This document shows, in pieces, positions 33,563 through 42,777 of a DNA stretch of 64,000 nucleotides. This DNA comes from Streptosporangiaceae bacterium (lineage in GTDB: Bacteria > Actinomycetota > Actinomycetes > Streptosporangiales > Streptosporangiaceae), in assembly GCA_030040475.1 (NCBI GenBank), contig JASHTQ010000070.1, positions 1-64,000 on the forward strand, given 5' to 3'. Below the pieces are notes generated by a model. The model saw only the letters and a program-made list of their open reading frames with translations, was not told where the DNA came from and searched no databases. A program made the position numbers and the translations under genes. Each line of letters begins with the position of its first letter. The first letter of the stretch is position 1.

Positions 33563-34395
33563 TCTGGGCGCCTGCTTCCGGAACGATCGGATGTGCCGTC
33601 GGCGGCGGACGGCGCTGCCGCCTGGCCCGCGCCGTCCGCAGCAGGCGCCGACCCGGCCGGCTCGGCGCCCTCCAGGGTGCTCTCACCCAGATAGCTGGAT
33701 TCCAGGACGCTGCTGTCCATCAGCAGATCGCTGGCTCTCCCGCTGTTCACCACCTCGCCATGTGCCAGCACGTAGCCGCGGTCGGCGATGGCCAGCGCCT
33801 GATGGACGTGCTGCTCCACCACCAGGACGCCGCAGCCCGTCTCCGTGGCAATGCGCCGCACCCTGGGCAGCAGGCGCTCCACCACGACCGGCGCGAGCCC
33901 CAGGCTGAGCTCGTCTATCAGCAGGAGCTTCGGCCGGGCTGCTGCCGCCCGGCCGAGGGCGAGCATCTGCTGTTCGCCGCCGGAGAGCAGGCCGGCCTTG
34001 CGGTTCGTGATCGGCTCCAGCTCTGGAAAGAACTCGAACGCCGTGCGGGCGACGTCCGCGAACCTGCGCCCCTGACTCGCGATGAGCCGCAGATTCTGGG
34101 CGACCGTGAACTCCGGGAAGATGGCGCGTCCCTCCGGCACATGCATGAGGCCGCTGCGGGCGAGCTTTTCCGGGTGCTTGACGGCCTTCGCCACGTCCTG
34201 GCGCAGCACCTCGATGCGCCCGCTCATGGCCGGCAGCAAACCCGATATCGTCAGCAGCGTGGTCGTCTTGCCCGCCCCGTTCGGCCCGAGCAAGGCAATC
34301 ACCTCGCCGGCATCGACGGTCAGGTCAAGGTTTCGTACCACCGGCAGGTTCTGGTAGCCGGTAACCACTTTCTCGGCGGTGAGCAGGCGGGTCAT
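33559..34395 (-). CDS. ABC transporter ATPase, LivF type
   Basis: A 278-residue ATP-binding subunit: [14 protein letters not shown] is Walker [16 protein letters not shown] the signature, [13 protein letters not shown]alker B. The body ends with the LivF-like YLG segment and carries an extra C-terminal Ala/Pro/Ser-rich tail of about 45 residues. It overlaps the permease gene and the LivG gene by four bases each. It energises import together with LivG. Confidence 0.92.
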   Translation of the reverse strand: MTRLLTAEKVVTGYQNLPVVRNLDLTVDAGEVIALLGPNGAGKTTTLLTISGLLPAMSGRIEVLRQDVAKAVKHPEKLARSGLMHVPEGRAIFPEFTVAQNLRLIASQGRRFADVARTAFEFFPELEPITNRKAGLLSGGEQQMLALGRAAAARPKLLLIDELSLGLAPVVVERLLPRVRRIATETGCGVLVVEQHVHQALAIADRGYVLAHGEVVNSGRASDLLMDSSVLESSYLGESTLEGAEPAGSAPAADGAGQAAAPSAADGTSDRSGSRRPE

Positions 34396-35192
34396 GAGGC
34401 GGCGCCGTTCAGCGCCGGCCCGCCGGCGGTCGGAACCGCGCCGAGGTAAGAGGCGATCACCGACGCGTCCGCGCGCACCTCACGCGGCGTCCCCTCCGCG
34501 ATGAGCTTCCCGTGATCGAGCACGTAGAGGTAATCGCACACGCCTAGCACCAATCCCATGTCGTGGTCAACGAGGACCATGGACAGGCCGTCGTGAACCA
34601 GCCTGCGCAACTGCTGGCCCAGCCGGACGCTCTCCGCGGTGCTCAGGCCGGCGGCCGGCTCGTCGGCTAGCAGCAGCGTCGGGCTTGCCACGATGCCGCG
34701 GGCCAGCCCCACCATCTTGCGCTGGCCCAGCGACAGCTCCGACGGCTTGCGGTCGAGCGCGTCGGACAGGTCGAACTCGCTCGCGACCTGCTCGACCCTG
34801 GCGTGCGACGCCCTGCCGACGGTTCGCTTGATCGCGGCGGTCAGCAGTTCGATCGCTCCCGGCGCCTCCGCCGCGACGAGCAAGTTCTCCCGAACCGTCA
34901 TGTCCTCGAACAACTGCACGGCTTGCCAGGTACGCACCATGCCCAGCCGTGAGCGGTGGTGCGCTCGCATGCCGAGTACCTCGTGACCCTCGAAGCGCGC
35001 GCTGCCGGTGGCCGGCACGAAACCCGTTACCGCGTCGAGCGCGGTCGTCTTGCCGGCACCGTTCGAGCCGATCAGCCCGACCAGGACTCCCTGCTCGACG
35101 TCGAGGCTGAGGTGATCGACGGCGGTGACCGCCCCGAACGAAACGCAGAGGTCGCGGATCTCGAGGACCTTAGAGCCGCGCGATTCAATCAT
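34392..35192 (-). CDS. ABC transporter ATPase, LivG type
   Basis: A 266-residue ATPase: [16 protein letters not shown]alker [17 protein letters not shown] signature, [12 protein letters not shown]alker B, and the LivG-like R-T-W-Q-A-V-Q segment after Walker A. ATG at 35192 is preferred because GGGAGGG lies upstream; the GTG at 35258 has no ribosome-binding site. First gene of the transport and dehydrogenase operon. Confidence 0.9.
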   Translation of the reverse strand: MIESRGSKVLEIRDLCVSFGAVTAVDHLSLDVEQGVLVGLIGSNGAGKTTALDAVTGFVPATGSARFEGHEVLGMRAHHRSRLGMVRTWQAVQLFEDMTVRENLLVAAEAPGAIELLTAAIKRTVGRASHARVEQVASEFDLSDALDRKPSELSLGQRKMVGLARGIVASPTLLLADEPAAGLSTAESVRLGQQLRRLVHDGLSMVLVDHDMGLVLGVCDYLYVLDHGKLIAEGTPREVRADASVIASYLGAVPTAGGPALNGAAS

Positions 35193-35288
35193 TCGCCACG
35201 GATCCCTCCCGAACGGCCGGCGCAAAGCGCGCAACGGCGGGTCGTCACCTGTGGTCACGTTGGCGGCGGGGTCGGCCCGCCGCTCTTA

Positions 35289-35355
35289 CAGATCGGCTGA
35301 CGATACAACATGTTTCACTCATCGAAATGTATGAGGAAGGCTCCGCCGATGTCAA
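35289..35355 (-). promoter_or_regulatory. Promoter and operator of the transporter operon
   Basis: Minus strand: TTGACA (35355-35350), 18-bp spacer, TACATT (35331-35326), then a weaker operator copy at 35289-35316: plus strand CAGATCG, 6 bp, GATAC, 5 bp, GTTTC. Confidence 0.65.
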
Positions 35356-35414
35356 GGGTTGCGCCCCGAGCAGAGGGGGGAGCGGGGAGCGGACAGAACG
35401 GGGGCGGACGGGAC

Positions 35415-36149
35415 TCAGCGGTCGCCAACGCCCGCGTCGGAGGAGTCGCCCGCGGCACAGCGAGCGACCGCGCCCAGGAGGCTGGAGACGATCTCGGCCC
35501 GCTTCGCCCGTGTCACGCGGAAAGTCGGCGCCGCGACGGTAAGCGAGGCGAACGGAAACCCGGTTTCGTCCGGAATCGCCGCCGCGAAGGCCACGAAATC
35601 CCCGGTCTGCAGGCTTGCGTATTTTCTCGTTCTGGCTTCGTCTATCCGCTGCTTGAGCCCGGCGTCGGACTGCCCCTCAAGCAGATAAGGATCCGCCCCC
35701 GGTGGCAGCGCGGCGAGAATGGACACGGCCGAGGCCGACTGCGGCGAGAAGCTGTCGCCCGCATCGAACTCGATGCGCAGCGGCGTCATCCCCTTGGCCG
35801 CATCGAGCACGACCATGCGACCGCCCTGCGGGGCGCTGAGGAAAACGGTCTCCGCGAGCTGATCGCGCAGCGATGTCATCTGGGCGACGGCCCGTTCAAG
35901 CAAATACAGGCGTCCCGCGCGGCGCAGGATGTTCAGCGGGCGGCTGGCGACCTGCCAGCGACGACGTGGACCAGGCGCCGGCATGATCCAGTTGGCCTCG
36001 TGGAGAGTAAGCAGAATTCGCTGAACGCGGCTCTTATCCATGTCGGTAGCTCGCGCCAGCTCGCTCACTCCGATCGGCTGCAGCTGAGCAATCCGCTCGA
36101 AGACCACAAGCGCATGCAGCGCAGCATCAATGCTCTGGACTTGGGCCAT
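35415..36149 (-). CDS. IclR-family transcriptional regulator (copy 4)
   Basis: A 244-residue regulator, the close twin of copy 2: VQSIDAALHALVVFE, SELARATDMDKSRVQRIL, PRRRWQVASRPLNILRRAGR and ETVFLSAPQGGRMVVLD. ATG at 36149 is chosen over the frame's upstream start because it aligns with the other copies and TATGCT lies exactly 6 nt before it. It ends the nine-gene cluster that starts with the second P450. Confidence 0.9.
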   Translation of the reverse strand: MAQVQSIDAALHALVVFERIAQLQPIGVSELARATDMDKSRVQRILLTLHEANWIMPAPGPRRRWQVASRPLNILRRAGRLYLLERAVAQMTSLRDQLAETVFLSAPQGGRMVVLDAAKGMTPLRIEFDAGDSFSPQSASAVSILAALPPGADPYLLEGQSDAGLKQRIDEARTRKYASLQTGDFVAFAAAIPDETGFPFASLTVAAPTFRVTRAKRAEIVSSLLGAVARCAAGDSSDAGVGDR

Positions 36150-36155
36150 CAGCGA

Positions 36156-36161
36156 AGCATA
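36156..36161 (-). promoter_or_regulatory. Leaderless -10 box of IclR copy 4
   Basis: TATGCT within GATATGCT on the minus strand, 6 nt before the ATG at 36149, identical in spacing to copies 1 and 2. Confidence 0.5.
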
Positions 36162-36203
36162 TCCGTAACTGATACACGCCACGATGGCATGCTCACGGCG
36201 CGT

Positions 36204-37625
36204 TTATCGCTGCAGGGACTTGACTTCAAGATACTCCTCGAATCCGAAGCGTCCCCCCTCGCGGCCGAGGCCGCTTTGCTTGTAGCCGCCGAAGGGCGCC
36301 CACACGTTGAACGTTCCGCCGTTTATTTCCACCTGGCCGGTGCGGATTCGGCGGGCCACCGCCTCGGCGTGCTCCTGGCTGCCGCTGTAGACGGCGCCGG
36401 ACAATCCGTACGGCGAGTCGTTGGCGATGGCGACCGCCTCGTCCTCGCCGTCGTAGGCGATGATCGACAGCACCGGCCCGAAGATCTCCTCCCGGGCTAT
36501 CGTCATGTCGTTGGTCACGTCGGAGAAGATGGTCGGCTGGACGAAGTACCCGCGCGGAAGCGATTCCGGCTGCGCCGCGCCGCCGGTGATCAACCGGGCA
36601 CCTTCCGCCTGCCCGCTCCGGATGTAGTCGCGGACGCGGTCGCGCTGCTGCGCCGAGACCAGCGGGCCCAGCATGGTCCCCTCGGCCAGCGGATCCCCGA
36701 CCGTGTAGTCCTTGACGATACGCAGCGCAAGTTCCTCGACTTCGGCAAGCCGGTCCCGCGGCACGAGCATGCGGCTCAGCGCCGTGCAGGTCTGGCCGCT
36801 GTTGCGCAGCAGTCGGGTCAGGCCGCCGCGCACGGCCTCCTCGAGGTCAGCGTCGCGCAGGATGATGCCGGCGCTCTTTCCGCCCAGTTCCAGCGCCACT
36901 CGTTTGATGGTGCCGCTGGCCAGTTCGGCCACTCGCCGACCTGCCGCGGTGGATCCGGTGAGCGAGACCATGTCGATGTCGGGGTGCGCGGCGATCGCCT
37001 CGCCGACCGGCACCCCGTAGCCGGTGACCAGGTTGAAGGCCCCCGCCGGCAGGCCGGATCCGGCGATGATCTCGGTCAGGACGTAGGTGTTGAGCGGCGC
37101 GACTTCGCTCGGCTTGACGACGACGGTGTTTCCCGCTGCCAGCGCCGGCGCGACCTTCAGCGCGATCTGGTGCAGCGGGTAGTTCCACGGCGTGATCGCG
37201 CCGACCACGCCGACCGGCTCGCGGATGACAAGCGACGACTCAACCTCGTGCTCGAACTCGTAGCTCGATACGAGCTTGGCGGCGTTCGAGAACGACGCCC
37301 TGGGCAGGCCCACCTGCAGCATCCGGGCGGGCTCCTTCGGCATGCCGATCTCCTCGGCGATGAGCTCGACGATCTCATCGGAGCGGGCCTTCAGCCCGGC
37401 GCTGATCGCGCGCAGGACCTCGGCCCGGCGCTCGCGCGGGCTCGCCGACCACTCGGGGAACGCCCGCCGCGCCGCCGCCACCGCACGGTCGACGTCGGCC
37501 GCGCCGCCCTGCGGTATGTGCCCCATGACCTCTTCGGTCGTGCTGTTGTACACCGCGATGGGCTCGGCGCTCTGCTCGGGGCGGACCCATCGGCCGTCTA
37601 TGTACATGTTCTCGTGGTCGTGCAT
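36204..37625 (-). CDS. NAD(P)-dependent aldehyde dehydrogenase
   Basis: A 473-residue [23 protein letters not shown] is the cofactor-binding stretch, SLTGSTAAG the Rossmann turn, [11 protein letters not shown] carries the general-base Glu and [12 protein letters not shown] the nucleophilic Cys; [10 protein letters not shown] lies near the end. It oxidises an aldehyde to an acid. In this operon it follows an aldolase-like pair, so the aldehyde could be a cleavage product (inference). Confidence 0.95.
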   Translation of the reverse strand: MHDHENMYIDGRWVRPEQSAEPIAVYNSTTEEVMGHIPQGGAADVDRAVAAARRAFPEWSASPRERRAEVLRAISAGLKARSDEIVELIAEEIGMPKEPARMLQVGLPRASFSNAAKLVSSYEFEHEVESSLVIREPVGVVGAITPWNYPLHQIALKVAPALAAGNTVVVKPSEVAPLNTYVLTEIIAGSGLPAGAFNLVTGYGVPVGEAIAAHPDIDMVSLTGSTAAGRRVAELASGTIKRVALELGGKSAGIILRDADLEEAVRGGLTRLLRNSGQTCTALSRMLVPRDRLAEVEELALRIVKDYTVGDPLAEGTMLGPLVSAQQRDRVRDYIRSGQAEGARLITGGAAQPESLPRGYFVQPTIFSDVTNDMTIAREEIFGPVLSIIAYDGEDEAVAIANDSPYGLSGAVYSGSQEHAEAVARRIRTGQVEINGGTFNVWAPFGGYKQSGLGREGGRFGFEEYLEVKSLQR

Positions 37626-37642
37626 GTCAGCACCCTCTCTGC

Positions 37643-38815
37643 CTATAGCGTCGCAGCCGTTCCCAGCAGGGCGGAGCTGACCAGCCGCGACGCCGGTCCC
37701 CCCGTGATCAGAGCCAGGTTGGACGGGGAGACCTGGTTGGACGACGTCCCCCGGATCTGGCGTACCGCCTCGAGCACGAGACCGATGCCGTGCACGAATC
37801 CCTCGGCGAGATCACCGCCGGACGTGTTCACGGGCAACTCGCCGTCGGGCGCGGTGAGGTTCTTCACCGTCAGGAACTCACCGGCTTGCGCCGCGGAGCA
37901 GAAGCCGTGCTCGATGATCGCGGCAACCGCCGGGCCGGTGAAATTCGTGTATATCTGAGCGGAATCGACATCTGCGGGCCGGTAGCCGGACTCGGACCAG
38001 AGCCGTCGCGCGACCGGCCCGAATCCCGCGCTTGTATAGGGCGAGATGCTTTCCTCGATTTCCCCCCAGCCAAGCCCGGAGCCCATCGGCGCGGACAGCA
38101 GGTAAGCGGGCGGCTGGCGGAGCGCCGCCGCCTCGTCGGCGGCGGTGAGCAGGACGGCGAACGCGGCGTCGTTCTCGCGCGAGCAGTCATACAGCCGCAC
38201 GGGCGCGCTGATCCAGCGTGACGCGTCGTAGTCCGCCTCGGTAACGGTGTTGCCGTACGCGTACGCCTCCGGGTTGCGCGCCGCGTGGTAGTAGGAGGCC
38301 AGGGCCAGCGCGCGCATCGCGCTGGCGGGCACGCCGTCCACCGCGAGCAGCCGCTGCGTCCGCAACGCCATGATCTGGGCGGCGGACCGGATCCCGTTGC
38401 GCGTGTAGTGCGGGCTCAGGTGCTCGACCGTGACGGCCTCGTTCACCCTTCCTCCGGCACCCTGCGCCATCGCCCGGTAGACCACGACCCGGCTGGCCTG
38501 CCCGGCGACGATCGCCGCGGCGGCCATCCCGAGCGCACCGGGAATTCCGCCGCCGCCACCGCCCCATACCATCGCCGACCAGCGCAGCTCCCGGGTGCCG
38601 AGCGCGGCCATGAGCTGCGTGGCCGAGCTGTGCTCGCCGCCGTAGGAGACGAAGCCGTCGATGTCACCCGGGTGGATTCCCGCGTCCGCCGCGGCCGCGC
38701 AGATGGCCTTCAGGCAGAGTGCCTCCTCCGGGTCGGGGGACTGCCCGCGCTTGTAATACGGGGTGCCGCCGATGCCCGCGACGGCGGTCTGCCCGCGCAG
38801 CCCCCGGGCGCTCAC
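37643..38815 (-). CDS. Thiolase-fold protein, probably aldolase-like (Ltp2 type, copy 2)
   Basis: A 390-residue SCP-x/thiolase-superfamily protein. Like the copy at 13485 it lacks the catalytic Cys (the region reads [17 protein letters not shown]) and has Tyr where thiolases have His (QIYTNFTG). [14 protein letters not shown] and GTSSNQV lie near the C-terminus. Coupled by GTGA to a DUF35 gene. The pattern matches side-chain retro-aldolases; cleavage to an aldehyde or ketone plus a short acyl-CoA is the favoured role. GTG at 38815 is set by the overlap. Confidence 0.78.
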   Translation of the reverse strand: MSARGLRGQTAVAGIGGTPYYKRGQSPDPEEALCLKAICAAAADAGIHPGDIDGFVSYGGEHSSATQLMAALGTRELRWSAMVWGGGGGGIPGALGMAAAAIVAGQASRVVVYRAMAQGAGGRVNEAVTVEHLSPHYTRNGIRSAAQIMALRTQRLLAVDGVPASAMRALALASYYHAARNPEAYAYGNTVTEADYDASRWISAPVRLYDCSRENDAAFAVLLTAADEAAALRQPPAYLLSAPMGSGLGWGEIEESISPYTSAGFGPVARRLWSESGYRPADVDSAQIYTNFTGPAVAAIIEHGFCSAAQAGEFLTVKNLTAPDGELPVNTSGGDLAEGFVHGIGLVLEAVRQIRGTSSNQVSPSNLALITGGPASRLVSSALLGTAATL

Positions 38816-39198
38816 GGCCGCTTCCAGAGCACTCGCGCGCCGCCGTCGGCGGCGGCGCCGACCGCGGCGCGAACCGGCGTCCCTATCTCGACGTCGCCGG
38901 CCTGCGGGTCGAGCAGCCCGATCAGGCGGACGTTCCCGCTGCCCGGCAGCATCCCGACGACGACCGTGTAGGGCAGGCTGGCGGCCAGCGACCGGTCGAA
39001 GGCGTGATGGGTCCGGGTCCAGGCGAAGACTTCGCCGACCGGGTCCACGTCGGCCCAGGTGAAGTCGAAGCTGCCGCAGTCGCCGCAGCGGTATTGGGCC
39101 GGCCACGTCCAGCGGCGGCAGACGTCACACCGCGGCACGCGGATCGAGCCCGCGGCGAGGAAGTCCCAGAACCGGTCCCCGGCTCCCGCCGCGCTCAT
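38812..39198 (-). CDS. DUF35 / OB-fold protein (copy 2)
   Basis: A 128-residue protein with a complete four-Cys zinc ribbon, CDVC and CGDC, near residues 24-42, then an OB-fold (VFAWTRTHHAF, YTVVVGML). It is coupled by overlaps to both the SDR upstream and the aldolase-like gene downstream. It likely forms the CoA-binding partner of the latter. Confidence 0.87.
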   Translation of the reverse strand: MSAAGAGDRFWDFLAAGSIRVPRCDVCRRWTWPAQYRCGDCGSFDFTWADVDPVGEVFAWTRTHHAFDRSLAASLPYTVVVGMLPGSGNVRLIGLLDPQAGDVEIGTPVRAAVGAAADGGARVLWKRP

Positions 39199-40121
39199 GA
39201 CCCGATGCGGCCGTTCGAGCCCGCGTTGGGCTGGGCGGCGCGGTGCAGGCGCAGCAGCGCTTCACCGACCTTCTCGGTCGACCACCTGCCCTCGCTGGTC
39301 TCCTCAGGACCCATGTGCCAGCCCTCTGCCACGGTGATCCGGTATCCCCTGACACCGAAGATCCGCCCGCTGACCTCGCCGGATTCTGTGCTGCCCAGCC
39401 ATGCCACGATCGGCGAGACGTTGGCCGGGTCCAGGGTCGCGGCCTCGCCGTGGAGCCCGCCGTCTTCGTCGATGAGCCCGCGCGACCGGAACAGCTGCTC
39501 GGTGAGCCTGCTGACCGCGGTGGGGTAGACGGCGTTGGCTGTCACGCCGTAGCGGGCCAGCTCACGCGAGGCGACGATGGTGAGAGCGGCGATGCCGGCC
39601 TTCGCGGCGGCGTAGTTCGACTGGCCCGCCGTCGCGTACAGTCCCGAGGATGAGGTGGTGTTGATCAGCCGGCCGTCGACCTGCTCGCCGGCCTTCGACC
39701 GCTCGCGCCAGTGGACGCTTGCCGCGTGGCTGGTCGCCGCCGTGCCCTTCAGGTGCACCTGGACAACCGAGTCCCACTCCCCCTCTGTCATGTTGGCCAG
39801 CGTCCGGTCACGCAGGATGCCGGCGTTGTTGACGAGCACGTCGAGCTTCCCGAACTCCTCGATCGCGGTCTGGACCAGCGCGGCCGCGCCATCCCAGTCG
39901 CTGACGTCGTGGTAGTCGGCGACCGCCTCGCCGCCGAGCGAGCCGATTTCGCCGACGACGCCGGCCGCGGGAGTGACCGAACTGCCCGAGCCGTCGGGCG
40001 CCGAGCCGAGGTCGTTGACCACGACCCTGGCCCCTTGCCTGGCGAACTCGAGCGCGTGGGCGCGCCCGATACCGCGTCCGGCGCCCGTGACGACGACAAC
40101 CCGTCCCTCGCATAGGCCCAT
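39195..40121 (-). CDS. SDR family oxidoreductase (MFE-2-like 3-hydroxyacyl-CoA dehydrogenase)
   Basis: A 308-residue SDR: TGAGRGIGRAHALEFA, VNDLG and NNAGILRDRTLANM are typical of the dehydrogenase domain of multifunctional enzyme 2, and YAAAK is the active-site pair. It would oxidise 3-hydroxyacyl-CoA to 3-ketoacyl-CoA. It ends four bases inside the DUF35 gene and lies 24 bp after a fused CoA-transferase. Confidence 0.9.
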   Translation of the reverse strand: MGLCEGRVVVVTGAGRGIGRAHALEFARQGARVVVNDLGSAPDGSGSSVTPAAGVVGEIGSLGGEAVADYHDVSDWDGAAALVQTAIEEFGKLDVLVNNAGILRDRTLANMTEGEWDSVVQVHLKGTAATSHAASVHWRERSKAGEQVDGRLINTTSSSGLYATAGQSNYAAAKAGIAALTIVASRELARYGVTANAVYPTAVSRLTEQLFRSRGLIDEDGGLHGEAATLDPANVSPIVAWLGSTESGEVSGRIFGVRGYRITVAEGWHMGPEETSEGRWSTEKVGEALLRLHRAAQPNAGSNGRIGS

Positions 40122-40145
40122 CTGGGTCTCCTCAATTCAACAGGC

Positions 40146-42713
40146 TCAAAAGACGCCCTTGTCGGTCAGCTCGTCGATCCGTTCCTGCGACAGCCCGAGG
40201 ATCTCGCGCTGGACGTAGTCGTTATCCTGCGCGTAGCTCGGCCCGGAACGGTCGAACGGCCCGCCGATGTAGGCCGGGGTCTTCTCGAACTTCACCGGTA
40301 TCTCCTTGACGGGCCACCAGCCGTTGTCGCGCTGCCTCAGCTCGACCTGCCATCCGTCGTGCTTGAGCTGCGGATCGATCTCGCACCGGTCCTCCGCGCT
40401 CTGGCAGACGCCGGCCGGGACGCCGCTGGCCTGCAGGGCGGCCATGAGCTCGTAGCCGTCCCAGGAGACCGTGAGCTCGCCCAGTCGGCGCTCAAGCGCG
40501 GCGGAGTGCTCCAGGCGGGCAGCCAGGGTCGCGTACGCCGGATCCGCGAGCAGGCCCGGGTCGCCGAGGACGCCGACCAGGCCGCGCCACTCCTGCTCGG
40601 TGAAGCAGGCGATCGCGATCCAGCGGTCCTCGCCCGAGGCGCGGAATGCCGCGTGCGGCGCGGCCGGCTTGTACGGCGAGGCGTTCCCGTAGCGCTGCCA
40701 GCGCCGGCCGTTCGCCGCGAAGTCGAGCGGAGCGGTCCCGGTCAGGTACATACCGGTCTCGACCTGCGAAGAGTCGACCCAGCACCCTTCGCCGGTCACC
40801 CGCCGGCGGTAGAGCCCGGACACGATGGCCAGCGCCATGTTGTAGGCGCCGAACCAGTCGAGGTAGGAATACCCGATGCCGGCCGGCGGGTACGGCTCGG
40901 GCAGCCCGGACATCTCCGTCAGGCCGGCGAAGGCGGCCGCGACCGGGCCGTAGCACCGCAGCCGCCCGTAGACGCCGGCCTGGCCGAGGCCGGACTGCTG
41001 GACGTAGACGATGTCCGGCTTGAGTTCCTTCAGGCGCTCGTAGCCGAAGCCCATCCGCTGCATGGTCCCCGGCGAGAAACCCTCGGTGACGACGTCGGCC
41101 GTCTTGATCAGCTCGCTCAGGATCGCCCTGCCCTCGTCCGTCTTGAGGTCGAGCGAGAACGAACGCTTTCCTGAGTTGATCTCCATGAAGCCGCCGCCGC
41201 GGTTCCAGTCCTTGGGCCCGAGAGTGTGCATCAGCGGGCCGGTAGCCGCGTCGCGTTCGGCCCGGCCGCCGGGCGGGACCGGCCCGTTGCTGAACCGCAT
41301 GCCGTCGGGGCGGGACAGGTGCTCGACCTTGATCACCTCGACGCCGAGCGCCGTCAGGAACCGTCCGGCACCCCCGCTGGCCAGCAGCCACGACAGGTCG
41401 ATGATGCGGATGCCGTCGAGCGCGAACGGCTTGCCCCTCTTGCTCAGCGGCCGCTCGCCGAGCGGACGTGCCTTCGGCGGCGGAGCCGTCACCGGTGCCG
41501 GCCGCGCCGCCGGCAGTTCGGCGAAGACCTCATCGTCGTGCTCGCCGAGCAGCGGTGCCCGCGGCCCGGTACGCCAGGGCACGCCGGGCGCCAGCCACTT
41601 GGCGACCACGTACCTGAACGTCCTGCCGAGCTCCGGGTGCTCGACGTCGGCGAGGCTCCCCCTGGACAGGAAGTGCTCGTCGTCCAGGATCTCCTCCGGC
41701 CGGCGCAGCGGAGCCCACGGCAATCCCTCCGCCTGGGCCTCGCGCCAGATCTCCCGGTCGAATGAGAAAGCGCGGATGAACCGGTCGACAAGCGCACCGT
41801 AGTAGACGTTGAATTTCTCCGAGGCCCGCACCTCGGGCTCGAGGTACCCCGCGTCCTCCAGGTCCAGTTGCATGCCGTGCTTGGCCATCAGGCGCACGGT
41901 GCCCGGGAAGGCATCCACGTAGCCGCGCAGGTAGGTGCGGTAGGGCAGCAGCCACCGCCCGTCCGCGGTCTGGCCGATCGTCGGCCCGCTGATCAGCGGC
42001 GAGGAATGCCGGCAGGTCTGGCGCAGGTGCACCCGCCGGGCGAAGACCCAGTTCGGGATGTCGGTCTCGGTGTTCTTGCTGACGGCCTCGTGGACCGAGA
42101 CCGCGAGGTACTGGCCCTCGCCTGTCTCGAGCCGGTGGTTGAGCGCGCCTACCACGCCGTAGGCGGCCATCTCGCCGGTGATGTGGTAGGCCTGCCACAT
42201 GGCGGGCGCTACCGGCGGCGTGTCGTAGTTTCCCTCGGGGTCCGGGGAGTAGCCGCAGTTCATCATCACGCCGCCGAGGGCAAGATGAACCAGGTCGCTG
42301 CCCTTGTACTGGCTCCACGGGCCCGAGTCACCGAACGCGGATACCCGGATGTGGACCAGGCGGGGATGGCGTCCGGCCAGCTCCTCGCGGCCCAGGCCGC
42401 ACCGCTGCAGCCAGGCCTCGCCGCGGGTCTCAAGCAGGACGTCGGCGCTGGCGATCAACGCCGCGAGCTTCCTTTTGCCCTCGTCGGCCTCGTGGTCGAC
42501 GATCACGCCGCGTTTCCCGAAGTTGTAGTTCCAGAAGTACAGGCTCTGGTCGGGATCGCCGCTGTCTTGGTAGAAGGGACCGATGCGGCGCGTGCCCTCC
42601 CCGCCAGGCGGCTCGACCTTGATCACGTCGGCGCCGAGGCCGGCCAGGACCTTACCGGCGTATTCGCCGATCTCATCGCAGAGCTCGATGACCCTTATCC
42701 CACGCAAGAACAT
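40146..42713 (-). CDS. CaiB/BaiF CoA-transferase, two fused domains (855 aa)
   Basis: Two class III CoA-transferase domains: residues 1-400 begin FLRGIRVIELCDE and GADVIKVEPPGGEGTRR, and about 430-850 begin GIRIIDLSWLLASGGAGRF and NSGKRSFSLDL. Near the catalytic-Asp position the first half reads YKGSDLVHLALGG and the second CYGPVAAAFAGLT, so the second half may lack the nucleophile. Long fusions of this kind may act on bulky CoA esters (inference). ATG at 42713 starts the recognisable fold. Confidence 0.88.
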   Translation of the reverse strand: MFLRGIRVIELCDEIGEYAGKVLAGLGADVIKVEPPGGEGTRRIGPFYQDSGDPDQSLYFWNYNFGKRGVIVDHEADEGKRKLAALIASADVLLETRGEAWLQRCGLGREELAGRHPRLVHIRVSAFGDSGPWSQYKGSDLVHLALGGVMMNCGYSPDPEGNYDTPPVAPAMWQAYHITGEMAAYGVVGALNHRLETGEGQYLAVSVHEAVSKNTETDIPNWVFARRVHLRQTCRHSSPLISGPTIGQTADGRWLLPYRTYLRGYVDAFPGTVRLMAKHGMQLDLEDAGYLEPEVRASEKFNVYYGALVDRFIRAFSFDREIWREAQAEGLPWAPLRRPEEILDDEHFLSRGSLADVEHPELGRTFRYVVAKWLAPGVPWRTGPRAPLLGEHDDEVFAELPAARPAPVTAPPPKARPLGERPLSKRGKPFALDGIRIIDLSWLLASGGAGRFLTALGVEVIKVEHLSRPDGMRFSNGPVPPGGRAERDAATGPLMHTLGPKDWNRGGGFMEINSGKRSFSLDLKTDEGRAILSELIKTADVVTEGFSPGTMQRMGFGYERLKELKPDIVYVQQSGLGQAGVYGRLRCYGPVAAAFAGLTEMSGLPEPYPPAGIGYSYLDWFGAYNMALAIVSGLYRRRVTGEGCWVDSSQVETGMYLTGTAPLDFAANGRRWQRYGNASPYKPAAPHAAFRASGEDRWIAIACFTEQEWRGLVGVLGDPGLLADPAYATLAARLEHSAALERRLGELTVSWDGYELMAALQASGVPAGVCQSAEDRCEIDPQLKHDGWQVELRQRDNGWWPVKEIPVKFEKTPAYIGGPFDRSGPSYAQDNDYVQREILGLSQERIDELTDKGVF

Positions 42714-42777
42714 GACCGCTACACTCCGGACGTCGAGAGCTGACGGACAAGACCAGGCGGCATCCCGGCCAGGCCGC

